Assembly: GCA_026990385.1 (NCBI GenBank)
Contig: JALXDL010000054.1
Coordinates: 85,839-149,838, forward strand
Direction of reading: 5' to 3'
DNA from: DRKI01 sp011051875
Lineage (GTDB): Bacteria; Desulfobacterota; Desulfobulbia; Desulfobulbales; Desulfobulbaceae
Length of the DNA stretch: 64,000 nt
Shown one piece after another: positions 8,294 to 19,900 of the stretch (positions are counted from its first letter, which is position 1; each line of letters opens with the position of its first letter). The notes below the pieces were generated by a model. The model searched no databases. It was not told the DNA's origin and worked only from the letters and a program-made list of their open reading frames with translations. The position numbers and the translations under genes were made by a program.

Positions 8294-8682
8294 CAGGGCA
8301 CAATGGAAAGCCTGGAAGGTCCCCCTTGCGACACTGAAAAAAGGAAACCATTTGTAATCATATATCTTTTTTCGCCTGCAGGTGGGTGCAACGCCCGATC
8401 CGGGAGAGATCCAGCGTTCCGGACAGGGAGGCGGGAGGGGGAAAAACGTTTTGACAGTGGCATCGGCGGCAGGATCGGGGTATCTTTCAGGATCATCGAC
8501 GCAGTCCCCGGAAAGCATGCCCCGGCCATGACCGCGGGAGCGGGTCAGGCCTGTCCGTGAAGACTGCCCGGCCGTGTCATCGCAGGCAGGTGTCCCGGGC
8601 GCTCCATGCTGTGAGCACCGCCCGTGTCACCACGGACGGCTCTTTTCGGATCACCGCCATCTGATCATAACGGAGGAACCCT

Positions 8683-10293
<1,611 letters not shown>

Positions 10294-10338
10294 CCGCCGG
10301 GTCGGCCAGGGGAATCTGCGGCACAGGATCGCCGGGGG

Positions 10339-11235
10339 TCAGGTCCGGTCGTCGTGATCCCGGCTGTCGCAGGGTTCGGATTCGAGTTCCAGGGTCGAAT
10401 GGGTGATGTTGAAGCGTTGCGCCAGCCGTTTTTTGAGCGCGGTCTTGATCTGTTCGGCCCGGTGGAAGTCCCTGACCGCCACGTGGGCCTCGAGAGCGTT
10501 GTTCTGCTCGTCGAGCTGCCAGATATGCACGTGGTGGACCCCGACCACCCCCTCCACCTCCTCCATGGCGGCGATCACCCCGGAGACCGGGATGTCGTCG
10601 GGCGTTGACTGCATCAGGATCCGGATCGTCTGCGGCAGGAGACCGGCCGCCTGGTGGAGGACATAGCCGGCGATGAGCAGGGTGACCAGGGTATCGGTCC
10701 AGTACCAGCGGAAGAGGAGGATCAGCGAGCCGGCAAGGATGACGCCGGCCGACGCCAGGGCGTCGGAGACGTTGTGGAGAAAGGCGGCCCGGATGTTGAT
10801 GCTGCTGGCCGACATCTTCCAGGTCAGCAGGGCGGTGAACACGTCGACGACCAGGGCGACGGCGGCAACGAGCACCACGGTCCAGCCCTCGATGACCTGG
10901 GGCGCGAAGAACCGCTGGACCGCCTCCGCCAGCAGGTAGAGACCGACCAGGACCAGGGTGACCAGGTTGATCAGGGCGGCGATGATCTCGGCCCGGCGGT
11001 AGCCGAAGGTCCTGCGTGCATCCGCCGGCCTGCGGCCGATTCTTCTCGCCACCCAGGCGATGAGAAGGGCCCCGGCGTCGCTGAAGTTGTGGAGGGCATC
11101 GGCGATGAGGGACAGGCTGCCGGAGAAGATGCCGCCGGCCACCTGCGCCACGGTGAGCAGGACATTGATGCCGATGGCCAGGCCCAGCCACCGGTCATCG
11201 CGGATGGCATGATCATGGGAGTGTTGGTGCGCCAT
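10339..11235 (-). CDS. Cation diffusion facilitator (CDF/ZitB-like) metal exporter
   Basis: 298-aa inner-membrane antiporter expected to export Zn(II) or a similar divalent cation in exchange for protons. It has a histidine-rich N-terminus (MAHQHSHDH), six predicted membrane segments in residues 15-210, and the paired metal-site motifs in segments II and V (LIADALHNFSDAGALL and AAFLHNVSDALASAG; HxxxD in both, as in zinc transporters). The cytosolic C-terminal domain has VHHVHIWQLDEQNNALEAHV. No metal regulator is adjacent. Metal specificity is inferred only. Confidence 0.92.
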   Translation of the reverse strand: MAHQHSHDHAIRDDRWLGLAIGINVLLTVAQVAGGIFSGSLSLIADALHNFSDAGALLIAWVARRIGRRPADARRTFGYRRAEIIAALINLVTLVLVGLYLLAEAVQRFFAPQVIEGWTVVLVAAVALVVDVFTALLTWKMSASSINIRAAFLHNVSDALASAGVILAGSLILLFRWYWTDTLVTLLIAGYVLHQAAGLLPQTIRILMQSTPDDIPVSGVIAAMEEVEGVVGVHHVHIWQLDEQNNALEAHVAVRDFHRAEQIKTALKKRLAQRFNITHSTLELESEPCDSRDHDDRT

Positions 11236-11341
11236 GCTCCCACTCTAGCCGGGTCGGGAGCCGAAGACAAGCGAATTGCCGGTTCGGTTGCGGCCCGTCA
11301 CCTCAAACCCGGAGCCGGCTGCACGCTTGCAACCCGGGTGG

Positions 11342-12841
11342 TCAGTCCGCCTGCTGATACTGTTCCTCGATCATGTCGGCCACCAGTTGCATGACCTGGT
11401 CGCTGGCCAACTCCGAGGCCTCGATGTGGCGCAGGATCTCGTCGCGGAGCCGCTCGTTGTTCTCCCAGTCGCCCGCCGCCGCCTTCAGGGCGGCCTGCAC
11501 CTCGGCATGGACCCGTTGGTGCGGATCGTGTAACTCCGCATAGGCGCGGGTGGCGCTGAAGTGCTCCCTGCCGTAACCCGAGTGGTACCACTTGCCCAGG
11601 CGGCACTGGGTGTCGGTGACCAGGACGGCCTCGGCCTCGGGCCCCTCGCCGTTCCTGCCCAGGGCGATGTAGCCGTTCTGCTTGAAGATGATATGATCAA
11701 CCTTGACCAGGGAGCCGAAGGCGCGATCCTTGGTGTAGGAGATCCGGTCTATGGTGGTCCGGGCCGAATCGGCAAAGGCGGAAAAACTGCCCCGGAAATC
11801 GGCGACCATCTCCGCGATGTTCGATGTCAATTCACGGGTGCTCTCCGCCTCCCCGGTCATGGCGGTGACCTGGTTGCGGAACCGGCCCAGCATGTCGCCG
11901 ATCCGGCTCGTGGCCTCCTTGGTCCGTTCGGCCAGACCCCGCACCTCGCTGGCCACCACGGCAAAACCGCGGCCGTGTTCCCCGGCCCGGGCCGCCTCGA
12001 TGGTGGCGTTGAGCGCCAGCAGGTTGGTCTGATCGGCGATCTCGGAGATGATGTCCAGGGCCGCGGTAATGGTCTTTGACTCACGTTCCAGCTCACCGAT
12101 GGAACCACTCACGTTGTCCACCCTGGAGGAGATATCTGTGAGCGAGGATGAGATATGCTCCACCTCCCGGTGGGAGTTTTCCGCTGCCTTCCGGTTGTCC
12201 TCGGCAATCTGCTGAACGATGTCCATCTCCTCGCTGATCCGCACGAAGTCGGACTGGGTGGCCTTGAGGTTGGTCAGGAGGTTGGTGGTGTTGAGTTCAT
12301 GGAGGCGGGAGAAGAGTTCGTTCCTGGACAGGTAGCCGTAGTTGTCTTCGATGATCTGGATCACCTTGTTGGCCTCTTCCAGGGAGGCCCCGAACCGGCC
12401 CGGCATGGCCCGGGTGAAGGCGCGGCGGTGGAACCTGCCCGAGGCGGCGCTGGAAAAGCAGTGGTTGAGTTCGTTGAGCTGGCATTCGATCCTGTCCAGC
12501 AGGTCATTGAGTTCCCAGGCCAGCTTGCCCAGTTCCCCCAGGCGGCGGGTATCGGTTATCCGGTGGTGCAGCTCGCCCTGGCAGCATTTTTTCAGTACCG
12601 AGGTCACCTCCTCCAGCAGGGTGAAGGGACGCCTTGATTCCTGCCAGGCGAACCGGGCAAAGGCTCCGGCGATGACGGGAAAGAGGAGCAGGCTCCAGTG
12701 AAACTGGTGGAGGACAAAGGTCGTGGCCACGACCAGGAGGATGAAGAAGGGGAAGGTCCAGCAGGCGATGAGCAACTGGGTATCGAAAAAGGGAGTCCTG
12801 CTGCTGATGCCGCTGCGGAGTTGCCTGGTCTGTTCGCTCAT
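11342..12841 (-). CDS. Methyl-accepting chemotaxis protein with C-terminal CZB zinc domain
   Basis: 499 aa. One hydrophobic hairpin lies near residues 22-65. A helical linker leads to the cytoplasmic signalling core, whose tip includes IADQTNLLALNATIEAARAG and VVASEVRGLAERT, which bind CheA/CheW. After residue 400 a chemoreceptor zinc-binding (CZB) domain carries the CRLGKWYHSGYG motif with flanking histidines (KVDH, DPHQRVH). There is no periplasmic sensor domain. Its start overlaps the stop of the upstream PAS gene by four bases (ATGA), so the PAS protein probably supplies the sensory input. Confidence 0.93.
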   Translation of the reverse strand: MSEQTRQLRSGISSRTPFFDTQLLIACWTFPFFILLVVATTFVLHQFHWSLLLFPVIAGAFARFAWQESRRPFTLLEEVTSVLKKCCQGELHHRITDTRRLGELGKLAWELNDLLDRIECQLNELNHCFSSAASGRFHRRAFTRAMPGRFGASLEEANKVIQIIEDNYGYLSRNELFSRLHELNTTNLLTNLKATQSDFVRISEEMDIVQQIAEDNRKAAENSHREVEHISSSLTDISSRVDNVSGSIGELERESKTITAALDIISEIADQTNLLALNATIEAARAGEHGRGFAVVASEVRGLAERTKEATSRIGDMLGRFRNQVTAMTGEAESTRELTSNIAEMVADFRGSFSAFADSARTTIDRISYTKDRAFGSLVKVDHIIFKQNGYIALGRNGEGPEAEAVLVTDTQCRLGKWYHSGYGREHFSATRAYAELHDPHQRVHAEVQAALKAAAGDWENNERLRDEILRHIEASELASDQVMQLVADMIEEQYQQAD

Positions 12842-13353
12842 ATCGTCTCTCCCTGCTGCAGCATGATGATGAACGGCTCGTACTCGGTATTCTGCTCTGC
12901 CAGGTGTTGCCTGAGCCAGCGGAGGGAGGCGGCCGGCGCCTCAGCCCTGCCGGAACGGCGTTCAACGGCCAGCATCTGGTCGTAGATCCGGCTGATCGGC
13001 CCGATTGCCTCGCTGCGGGCCCGGCGCTGGACGGCAAAATAGCCGCGGCGCCTTCCGTTCGGGTCACAGTCCGGGGTGACCACGATGAAGCACCAGTAGG
13101 AGTCGTCGCTGCTGGTCCGGTTCCTGATGAAACCGTAGTATTCGTTTCCCTGTTCGATGGTCTCCCACATGAGCCTGAAGACGCCTCGCGGCATGCCGGG
13201 ATGCCGGACCACACTGTGCGGCCGGCCCAGAACATCGGCGGCACTGTAGCCGGTGATCCTCATGAAGACCCGGTTGCAGTAGGTTATGGTGCCCTGCAGG
13301 TCTGTCCTGCTGACAATCAGCTCGTCTTCGGCAAGCTGGAGCTCGTTGGCCAT
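12838..13353 (-). CDS. PAS-domain protein, Aer-like redox sensor partner of the chemoreceptor
   Basis: 171 aa with one PAS domain (about residues 10-115). It is of the Aer type: LIVSRTDLQGTITYCNRVFM, ITGYSAADVLGRPHSVVRHP and MPRGVFRLMWETI, which in Aer surround an FAD site. The remaining residues (115-171) are helical, with no membrane segment or signalling domain. The stop overlaps the chemoreceptor start, which fits a two-protein version of an aerotaxis/energy-taxis receptor. FAD binding is inferred from similarity and not demonstrated. Confidence 0.88.
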   Translation of the reverse strand: MANELQLAEDELIVSRTDLQGTITYCNRVFMRITGYSAADVLGRPHSVVRHPGMPRGVFRLMWETIEQGNEYYGFIRNRTSSDDSYWCFIVVTPDCDPNGRRRGYFAVQRRARSEAIGPISRIYDQMLAVERRSGRAEAPAASLRWLRQHLAEQNTEYEPFIIMLQQGETI

Positions 13354-13664
13354 GACGCTCCTCCTTTTCTGTGCCCTTGTACAGGTCTGGGAGATGGGAG
13401 ATCACCGCGGTACAACCCACGGCGGCATCCGGGCCGCACCGGCCATCTGCCACCAGGGATGGTCACGGATCCCGGCTCCGGATATCATGTGGCACGCTGT
13501 GTCATGTCTCCCGCTTCTGACATGTGATGTACCCTGGTTTGCTTATACGTCCTACGTTTTTGTTTTGTCAAATGAATATTGATGGAAAAACATCTGGTTC
13601 CCGGAATGCAGAGGAAAAATGTACGGAAAGGGATGTCCGGATTAACGGAAGAATCAGGGCCGGG

Positions 13665-14777
13665 ATGGATGGACAGGATGGGGCTGACGGCCTGGCCCGG
13701 CAGCTGGCCCTGCACCGGGAGCAGTGCGTGCACTGCGGTCTGTGCGTGCGGGAGTGTGCCTTTCTGCAGGAGAACGGCACACCCGGGGCCATTGCCGCCA
13801 ACCGCGGCGGCCGGGAACCGGAACTCGCCTTTGCCTGCAGCCTCTGCGGGCTGTGCGGCGCTGTCTGCCCGCCTGCTGTCGGGCTGCGGCCGGACCGACT
13901 GTTCCTGGCCATGCGGCGGGAGGCGGTGGCCCGGGGTAGGGCGGACCTTGCGCCCTACCGGGCCCTGCTTTTCTACGAGAAGATGGGTGCCTCCCGTTGG
14001 CTCGCCGGTGCATTCCTGCCCCGGGACTGCGACACCGTGTTCTTTCCGGGCTGCGCCCTGCCCGGGAGCAGGCCGGACCTGCTCCGGGCCCTGATCGCGC
14101 ATCTGCGCCGGAACATGCCCCGGCTTGGCATTGTCCTGGACTGTTGTACCAAGCCTTCCCATGACCTGGGACGGCAGGAGTATTTTGAATCCCGGTTCCA
14201 TGGCCTGCGCCGGGAGCTGCTGGCGCGGGGAGTGCGCAACGTCCTCGTGGCCTGCCCGAGCTGTCACCGGGTCTTCCGGCACCATGGGCATGGCCTGCGG
14301 GTGAGCACGGTCTATGAACATATGGAGCCCCTGCCCCGGGCCGGACATCCGCCGGTCGAGGTGACCGTGCACGATCCCTGCGGAGCACGGGAGGAACCGG
14401 CCATCCATGCGGCCGTCCGCCGCCTGGCCGAGGCCGGGTCATTGACGGTCCGGGAGATGGAGCACCACGGGGCCAGGACCATCTGCTGCGGGGAGGGCGG
14501 GGCGGCAGGTTGTGTGCGGCCGGAGTTTGCGCGGCAGTGGAGCCGCCGGAGGAAGGAGGAGGCCGGCAACAGGCGGGTGGTCACCTGCTGCGCAGGATGC
14601 CTGGGATTTCTTGAACCCCTGGTGGAGACCAGCCACATCCTCGATCTCCTGTTGATGCCCGGGGCGGCCCTGGCCGGTCGGCTCAGGATCAGCAGGCCGC
14701 CCCGGACCTACCTGAACAGGTTTTTTCTGAAGCGGTGGCTCGGGAAAATGTTTGCCGGCTGTCAACGGCTGCGCTGA
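13665..14777 (+). CDS. Hdr/GlpC-like iron-sulfur protein with two CCG domains
   Basis: An N-terminal dicluster ferredoxin region has CVHCGLCVREC and CSLCGLCGAVCPP. It is followed by two cysteine-rich CCG domains: FFPGCALPG ... LDCCTKPSHD ... CPSC, and VHDPCG ... TICCGEGG ... CAGC. This layout is that of HdrD/GlpC/LutA-type subunits passing electrons between quinone or cytochrome partners and a soluble oxidoreductase. No flavin partner is encoded next to it. The frame is open upstream to 13524, but the bases between 13524 and 13664 have AT-rich third positions unlike the rest, so the ATG giving MDGQDGADG is preferred. Confidence 0.82.
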   Translation: MDGQDGADGLARQLALHREQCVHCGLCVRECAFLQENGTPGAIAANRGGREPELAFACSLCGLCGAVCPPAVGLRPDRLFLAMRREAVARGRADLAPYRALLFYEKMGASRWLAGAFLPRDCDTVFFPGCALPGSRPDLLRALIAHLRRNMPRLGIVLDCCTKPSHDLGRQEYFESRFHGLRRELLARGVRNVLVACPSCHRVFRHHGHGLRVSTVYEHMEPLPRAGHPPVEVTVHDPCGAREEPAIHAAVRRLAEAGSLTVREMEHHGARTICCGEGGAAGCVRPEFARQWSRRRKEEAGNRRVVTCCAGCLGFLEPLVETSHILDLLLMPGAALAGRLRISRPPRTYLNRFFLKRWLGKMFAGCQRLR

Positions 14778-14877
14778 GCAAGGGATCCTGGTTGTACTCA
14801 CAGCCGCCCTGTCTCAGCACGGTCGCGCCGGCCGGCATGGAGGGCCTGGAGTTCCTCCTGTTTGCGGAGATTGGTGC

Positions 14878-15321
14878 ATGGACACATTGCTATTGCAGAA
14901 TGGCTACCCGGCGCTCTTTCTGCTCAGCTTCCTGGCCGCCACGGTCATCCCGCTGGGCTCGGAATGGCTTCTCCTGGCACTGCTCCTGCGGGGCGCCGAT
15001 CCGGTCCTGGCCGTGGCCACGGCCACGGTCGGCAATACCCTTGGGGCCTGTACCACCTACTGGATCGGCATACGGGGCGGTCCCTTCCTCGCGGGCAGGA
15101 TCCTGCGCCTGGATGGCAGGGACCTGGACCGGGCCCGACGTCTCTATGACCGCTACGGAAGCTGGTCCCTGCTGTTTTCCTGGCTCCCGGTGGTGGGCGA
15201 TCCCCTCTGCCTGGTGGGCGGCGTACTGGGGGTGCGGCCGGTGAAGTTTCTTGTCCTGGTCCTGGCGGGCAAGCTGGCCCGCTACACCGCCCTCGGCCTG
15301 CTCACCCTGCAGATGCTGTGA
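14878..15321 (+). CDS. DedA/VTT-family membrane protein (YqaA-like)
   Basis: 147-aa membrane protein with the VTT (SNARE-associated) signature: LLSFLAATVIPLGSEWLLLA, a re-entrant segment GNTLGACTTYWIGI, and FSWLPVVGDPLCLVGGVLGV. Four or five hydrophobic stretches are visible. DedA proteins are inner-membrane proteins linked to lipid-carrier scrambling and envelope homeostasis. The ATG giving MDTLLLQNGYPAL has a GGAG element upstream; a longer frame from 14752 is less likely. It lies 100 bp after the Fe-S protein gene and may be cotranscribed. Confidence 0.85.
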   Translation: MDTLLLQNGYPALFLLSFLAATVIPLGSEWLLLALLLRGADPVLAVATATVGNTLGACTTYWIGIRGGPFLAGRILRLDGRDLDRARRLYDRYGSWSLLFSWLPVVGDPLCLVGGVLGVRPVKFLVLVLAGKLARYTALGLLTLQML

Positions 15322-15324
15322 CCG

Positions 15325-15361
15325 GAATTGTGCGATTTTCACTTTGCCCCCGGGACGCGGG
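15325..15361. repeat. Dispersed repeat block A, copy 2
   Basis: Matches 8088-8124 at 32 of 37 positions without gaps (GAATTGTGCGATTTTC ... GGGACGCGGG). It sits immediately after the DedA-like gene. Confidence 0.6.
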
Positions 15362-15376
15362 TCCTGTTGCGCAGTG

Positions 15377-15409
15377 TGCCTGCATGGAACACCACGAGGC
15401 GAGGCAGGT
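15377..15409. repeat. Dispersed repeat block B, copy 2
   Basis: Matches 8261-8293 at 28 of 33 positions. It lies 15 bp after block A, against 136 bp in the first copy, so one copy has gained or lost the intervening sequence. Confidence 0.55.
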
Positions 15410-15538
15410 TGGAGCAGGCCTGATTCAGGTGGGAAGATGCACGTCACGCGGCCCCCTGCCATTGTGCCGCACCTGACCGCAGGGCAGGGGCCTGTTGCCG
15501 GATGCCTTGAAAGTCACTGTGACGATGTCCGCGGCAGG

Positions 15539-15952
15539 CTACAGCGAATCGCAGATATGGCGTGAAGATTCGGCGGAATCCTCTTCCATGAAGCGCATAT
15601 CCATGCCGGGCATCATGTCCTGCATCATGCCCTGCATCATTTCCGTACATTTCTTCATCTCCCTGACAACGGGACTGGAAGAGACCTTTCTGCCATAGGC
15701 CATGGCCTTTTCCTGGGCCTGGTCCCTTTTGCCGGCCGCGCACAGCGACCTGATCTCGGCCTCGAACCGCTTGCTCTCCCGTTCAAGCGCCTCCAGGGCG
15801 TTCTTGTCCACCTTTTCCATGCACTCCTGCGCCTTCTGGGCCTGGAGCATCATCTTCTGCATGTCCTGCTGGTTCATGTTCATGCCTGGATAGGTCTGGG
15901 CCGCCAACGGAAGCGGCAGCAGGATCAGGGCAAGAAGGATAAGCGTCTTCAT
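15539..15952 (-). CDS. Small exported Met-rich protein, unknown function
   Basis: 137 aa with a clear signal peptide (MKTLILLALILLPLPLAAQT). The body is helical, with a heptad-like, charge-rich segment (AQECMEKVDKNALEALERES ... EAEIRSLCAAGKRDQAQEKA). The C-terminal part is rich in methionine (EMMQGMMQDMMPGMDMRFM). AGGAG lies eight bases before the ATG. It resembles conserved hypothetical periplasmic proteins of proteobacteria but I cannot name a family. Methionine clusters in exported proteins sometimes bind copper; that is only a suggestion here. No operon partner. Confidence 0.75.
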   Translation of the reverse strand: MKTLILLALILLPLPLAAQTYPGMNMNQQDMQKMMLQAQKAQECMEKVDKNALEALERESKRFEAEIRSLCAAGKRDQAQEKAMAYGRKVSSSPVVREMKKCTEMMQGMMQDMMPGMDMRFMEEDSAESSRHICDSL

Positions 15953-16143
15953 GGGATAGTCTCCTTTTTTTATGTTCCTGGTGCAGTATGCGGTTTGACC
16001 AGGCCCCTGCCGGAAAATTCCCGGTGGGCTGCGGCCGGCATGGTTTCATTCCCACAATATCATATCCGGCAAGGGAATGTAAGACCCGCCGGGCCCCGGC
16101 CGTCGAAGTCCTCTTATCAGGAATGACGATACCGGCGGTGTTT

Positions 16144-16189
16144 CTTATAGAAATTACCTGTTTGTCTTATAGGTTTTCCTGTGCTATAG
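16144..16189 (+). promoter_or_regulatory. Direct repeats and extended -10 upstream of the molybdoenzyme operon
   Basis: Two direct repeats of CTTATAG-N3-TT-N-CCTG start at 16144 and 16166. They are 22 bp apart, two helical turns, so a dimeric regulator could bind one face. They are followed by TGCTATAGG, an extended -10-like element about 75 bp before the Fe-S subunit start. This layout would suit response-regulator control, as TtrSR controls ttr genes in enterobacteria, but no two-component system is encoded nearby. Confidence 0.4.
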
Positions 16190-16262
16190 GGCATGGCATT
16201 CAACGGTTGCACGGCAGATTCGGCGACCGGCCAGCGCAATGATGTGGCAATGGAGGAGGCAG

Positions 16263-16937
16263 ATGACAACACGCAGGGAATTTCTCATCGGCAGCGGCAC
16301 GCTGGCCCTGGGGGCGGCCTCGGTCCTGGCCGGAGCCGGCCGGGCCGCAAGGGGCTCCACCCCGGGCAGGATGACCATGATCATTGACCAGGCACGCTGC
16401 ACCGGCTGCCGTTCCTGTCTCATCGCCTGCAAGGGTTATACGGCCACGGATACGGGACATTTCAACACCCGCCTGCTCGAGGAGGAAGACAGGCACGGCC
16501 GGACGCACTTCACCCCGGTCCTGTGCAACCAGTGCGATGATCCGCCCTGTGTGCGGAGCTGCGCGGCAGGGGCGACCTTCAAGCTGGAAAACGGAATCGT
16601 GGTCACCGACTGGGCCCGCTGTACGGCCTGCGGCAACTGCATCACGGCCTGTCCCTACGGGGCTCGTTCCGCCGATTCCCGTTACGGCGGCAGGGTGGAC
16701 AAGTGCGATTTCTGCCGTGACCGGCTGCAGGACGGGCTTGCGCCGGTGTGTGTCGAGGCCTGTTCCGCCGGGGCCCGGCTCTTTGGCGACAGGGAGAATC
16801 CGGAGGGCGGGTTTGCCACCTGCCTGCGCCAGTCCACCTTCCGGGTTCTGCGACCTGAACTGGAAACAGGTCCCAATGTCCTGTACGTGCAGGGCCGAAG
16901 GTACCAGCAGCCAATGTCGGGGGAGGAACGGCCATGA
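16263..16937 (+). CDS. Tat-exported 4Fe-4S electron-transfer subunit (TtrB/PsrB-like)
   Basis: The N-terminus MTTRREFLIGSGTLALGAAS is a twin-arginine signal. The body has ferredoxin-type cluster motifs typical of DMSO-reductase beta subunits: CTGCRSCLIACKG, CNQCDDPPCVRSC, CTACGNCITACPYG, and CDFC ... CVEAC. It should carry four 4Fe-4S clusters and pass electrons to the catalytic subunit in the periplasm. About 224 aa, close to TtrB. GGAGGAGG ends three bases before the chosen ATG. Its stop overlaps the next start (ATGA), so the two are translationally coupled. Tetrathionate is the best guess from the partner; polysulfide or thiosulfate cannot be excluded. Confidence 0.9.
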   Translation: MTTRREFLIGSGTLALGAASVLAGAGRAARGSTPGRMTMIIDQARCTGCRSCLIACKGYTATDTGHFNTRLLEEEDRHGRTHFTPVLCNQCDDPPCVRSCAAGATFKLENGIVVTDWARCTACGNCITACPYGARSADSRYGGRVDKCDFCRDRLQDGLAPVCVEACSAGARLFGDRENPEGGFATCLRQSTFRVLRPELETGPNVLYVQGRRYQQPMSGEERP

Positions 16938-19900
16938 GGAGTGACAGAATGGCAACAGACCGCTTTTCCGGTAGTCGGCGGACCTGGCTGAAGACCGGTG
17001 TCGCCCTGGCCGGGCTGTCGCTGCTGAGGCCGCCGTCGGCTGCTGCCTCGGAGGCGTCCGGCACGGATCCCAGGACTATCCAGCAGGCACCGGTGGCCCG
17101 GACCGGGGGCGAGGTCCGGGTCGTGCACTCGGTCTGCCTGGGCTGCAATGCCCGCTGCGGCAACCGGGCCCTGGTGCGAAACGGCAGGCTGGAATCCTTT
17201 TCCGGCAATCCATTTCATCCCTACAACCACCAGGGCAGGCCCGTGCCTTATGCCACGCCGGTGGCGCAGACCCTGGGGCGGCCAAGTCCTGTCTGTGCCA
17301 AGGCCCACGACAGCATCAACGCAGTCTACAACCCCTACCGGGTCCTGCTGCCGCTCAAACGGTCCGGGCCGCGCGGATCGGGCCGGTTTGAGCCCATTGC
17401 CTGGGAGCGGCTCATCGCCGAGGTGACCGGGGGCGGCCGGCTGTTCGCCCACCTGGGCGAAGACAGGAAAATCCAGGGCCTGCGTGACCTGGACAGCGAT
17501 GCGCCTCTTGACCCGGAGGCGCCCGAGCTGGGCCCGGTCCGCAACCGTTTTGTCTTCATGTCCGGTCGCATGCAGAGCGGAAGAAAGGAGTTCATCGACC
17601 GGTTCGTCAAGCATGGGCTGGGCTCCATCAACCGTATCGGCCACACCGACATCTGCGGGCTCGGGTTCCGCATGGGCAACCTGGCCCTGACCGAGAAAAA
17701 GGCAGTGGAACTCAAGGCCGATCCATGGGGCGCCAGCTACATCCTGGTCTTTGGCGCCAACATCTACGAGGCTCTGCAGCCGGGCGTCAACACCTATGGT
17801 GCGGCCATTGCCGACAGGAGTGCGCGCGGCGAGGTGCAGTTCGTCATCATCGACCCCAGGGCGCAGCGGGCCGCGGTCCATGCCCACGACTGGCTGCCGG
17901 TCCGTCCGGGCTGCGACGGCGCCCTGGCCATGGCCATGATCCGGCGGATGATCGAGAAGCGGTCCTATAACCGGGCCTACCTGGCCGCGCCCAACCCGGC
18001 CGCGGCCACGGCCCTGGGCCATGGCTGCTACTGCAACGCCACCCACCTGGTCATCGACGATCCCGGCCATCCGGATCATCTCCGCTTTCTGCGCAGCCGT
18101 CACCTGGCAGGGACGGACGGGCAACCGGTGGATGAGCGCTGGCTCGTCGTCGATGGGGAGAACAATCCGGTGCCTTTTGACAGCGTGGAGCGGGCCCCCC
18201 TGGACCGGAGTCTCCTGGTCCGTGACGGCAGGGGCCGGAAGATCAGGGTCTCCACCGCCTTCCGGATGATGCGCAGGGCGGTCATGTTGCACACCATGGA
18301 CGAGTATGCCCGTTTCTGCGGCATAGCCGGCCGCCGGATCGAGCGCATAGCAGACGAGTTCGCCTCCCATGGCACCAGGGCCGCGGTCTGCCAGTATCAC
18401 GGCGCGGGCAACTATGCCGGCGGCACCCATGCCGCCTTTGCCGTGGCCATGCTCAACTGCCTGGTGGGCAGTATCGGCATGCGCGGCGGCTACATGCCCT
18501 CGGGCGGCGGTGGTGCAGATCCGCTCAAGGGGGCCTATGATCTGAAAAAATTCCCCGGCCGGCGCAGACCGCGGGGGGTGCGGATCTCCCGGGAAAAGGC
18601 CTGTTATGAAAAGAGCAGTGAGTTTGCCCGCAAAAAAAAGGCCACCGGCAGCGGCTACCCGGCCGCCCGGCCCTGGTTTCCCTTCACCAGGGGCGGGCTC
18701 AGCGTAGAGACCCTGGCCGGCATGGATGCCGGGTATCCCTATGGCTGTTCCATCCTGTTTACCTATTTTTACGATCCTCTCTATTCCACGCCGGGCGGCT
18801 ACCGGTTCAGATCAACCCTCATGGACAGTGACCGGGTGCCGCTGCACGTCTCCATTGATACGTGCATCAACGAGTCCAACCTCTATGCCGACTACATTGT
18901 CCCCGATGTCACCTATGCCGAGGGCCAGTATGGCTGGCTCACGCCGCATGCGCCGGCCCTGCGCTTCACCGGTGTGCGCACTCCCTGCATCGAACCGCTG
19001 ACCCCGGCCACCGCCGATGGCAGGCCATACTGCCTGGAGACCTTTCTCATCGACCTGGCCGAGCGAGCCGGGCTGCCCGGGTTCGGCAGAGAGACCATCG
19101 CCGGTCCCGGCGGCGCGCTCCTGCCCCTGCACCGGGCAGAGGACTTCTACGTTCGCGCCTTTGCCAACATCGCGCTCAACAGCGGGTTGCCGGAGGCGCC
19201 TGCAGAGGAGAAGGAGTTTGTCGAGAACAATTATCCCGTAGCCCGGTTCCGGGACAGGCTCACGCGGCAGCAGTGGCGCCGAACCTGCTATCTCCTGGCC
19301 CGTGGCGGGCTGTTTTCCTCCTATGACCAGGTCTTTGCCGGCGACCGGTTCCGGTACGGCCTGGAGCGCGTTGTCCTTTTCAACGAGGAATTGGCCGCCT
19401 GCCGCAATGCCCTGACCGGGGAGCGGTTTTCCGGCACCCTGCGCTGGCAGCCGCCCGCGGATGCGGCCGGCCGGCCCCTGGCCCTGGAAGACCGGGACTA
19501 TCCCTTTGCCCTTGTCACCCACAAGATGAACGTCCATACGCAGTCCAGGACGACCTGCCACCGCTGGACCATGGAACTGGTGCCGGAGAATTTCGTGGTC
19601 ATGCACGTGGACGATGCCCGTGCGCTTGGCCTGCGCGACGGTGACCGGGTGCGGATCGTCTCCCGGAGCAACAGCCGAGGGATCACCGGCAGGCTCCGAA
19701 CCGGGCGGAGCGTGCGGTCCGGCTGCGTGGCGGTCTCTTTCCACTACGGCCACACCCAGCACGGCGCCTCCAGGCTGACGGTGGCGCGGGCAGAGGAAGT
19801 CTTTCTCGGCGGTGCCGCGGTCACTGATGAGCAGGGGCTGGTCCCGGACCCGAAACGCGGTGCCGGTCTCAATCCCAACATGGTTTCGCGGTTGGACCGG

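Larger units (their letters stand above)
7966..8682. other. Gene-free stretch upstream of pckA containing repeats
   Basis: About 700 bp between the divergent 784-aa gene and pckA. No reading frame here has convincing coding character. It holds repeat blocks A (8088-8124) and B (8261-8293). A TTGACA hexamer at 8451 is a possible -35 box, but no good -10 box stands at the right distance. A GGAGGA element at 8672-8677 is the pckA ribosome-binding site. Confidence 0.6.

Noticed and set aside
13524..13664. 47 extra codons at the start of the Hdr-like Fe-S protein
   Set aside because: Third positions are AT-rich unlike the rest of the gene, no ribosome-binding site precedes the earlier starts, and the family motif begins soon after the later ATG.
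16190..16215. Sigma-54 promoter upstream of the molybdoenzyme operon (TGGCAT ... TTGCA)
   Set aside because: The GG and GC are 12 bases apart rather than 10, which the polymerase does not accept.
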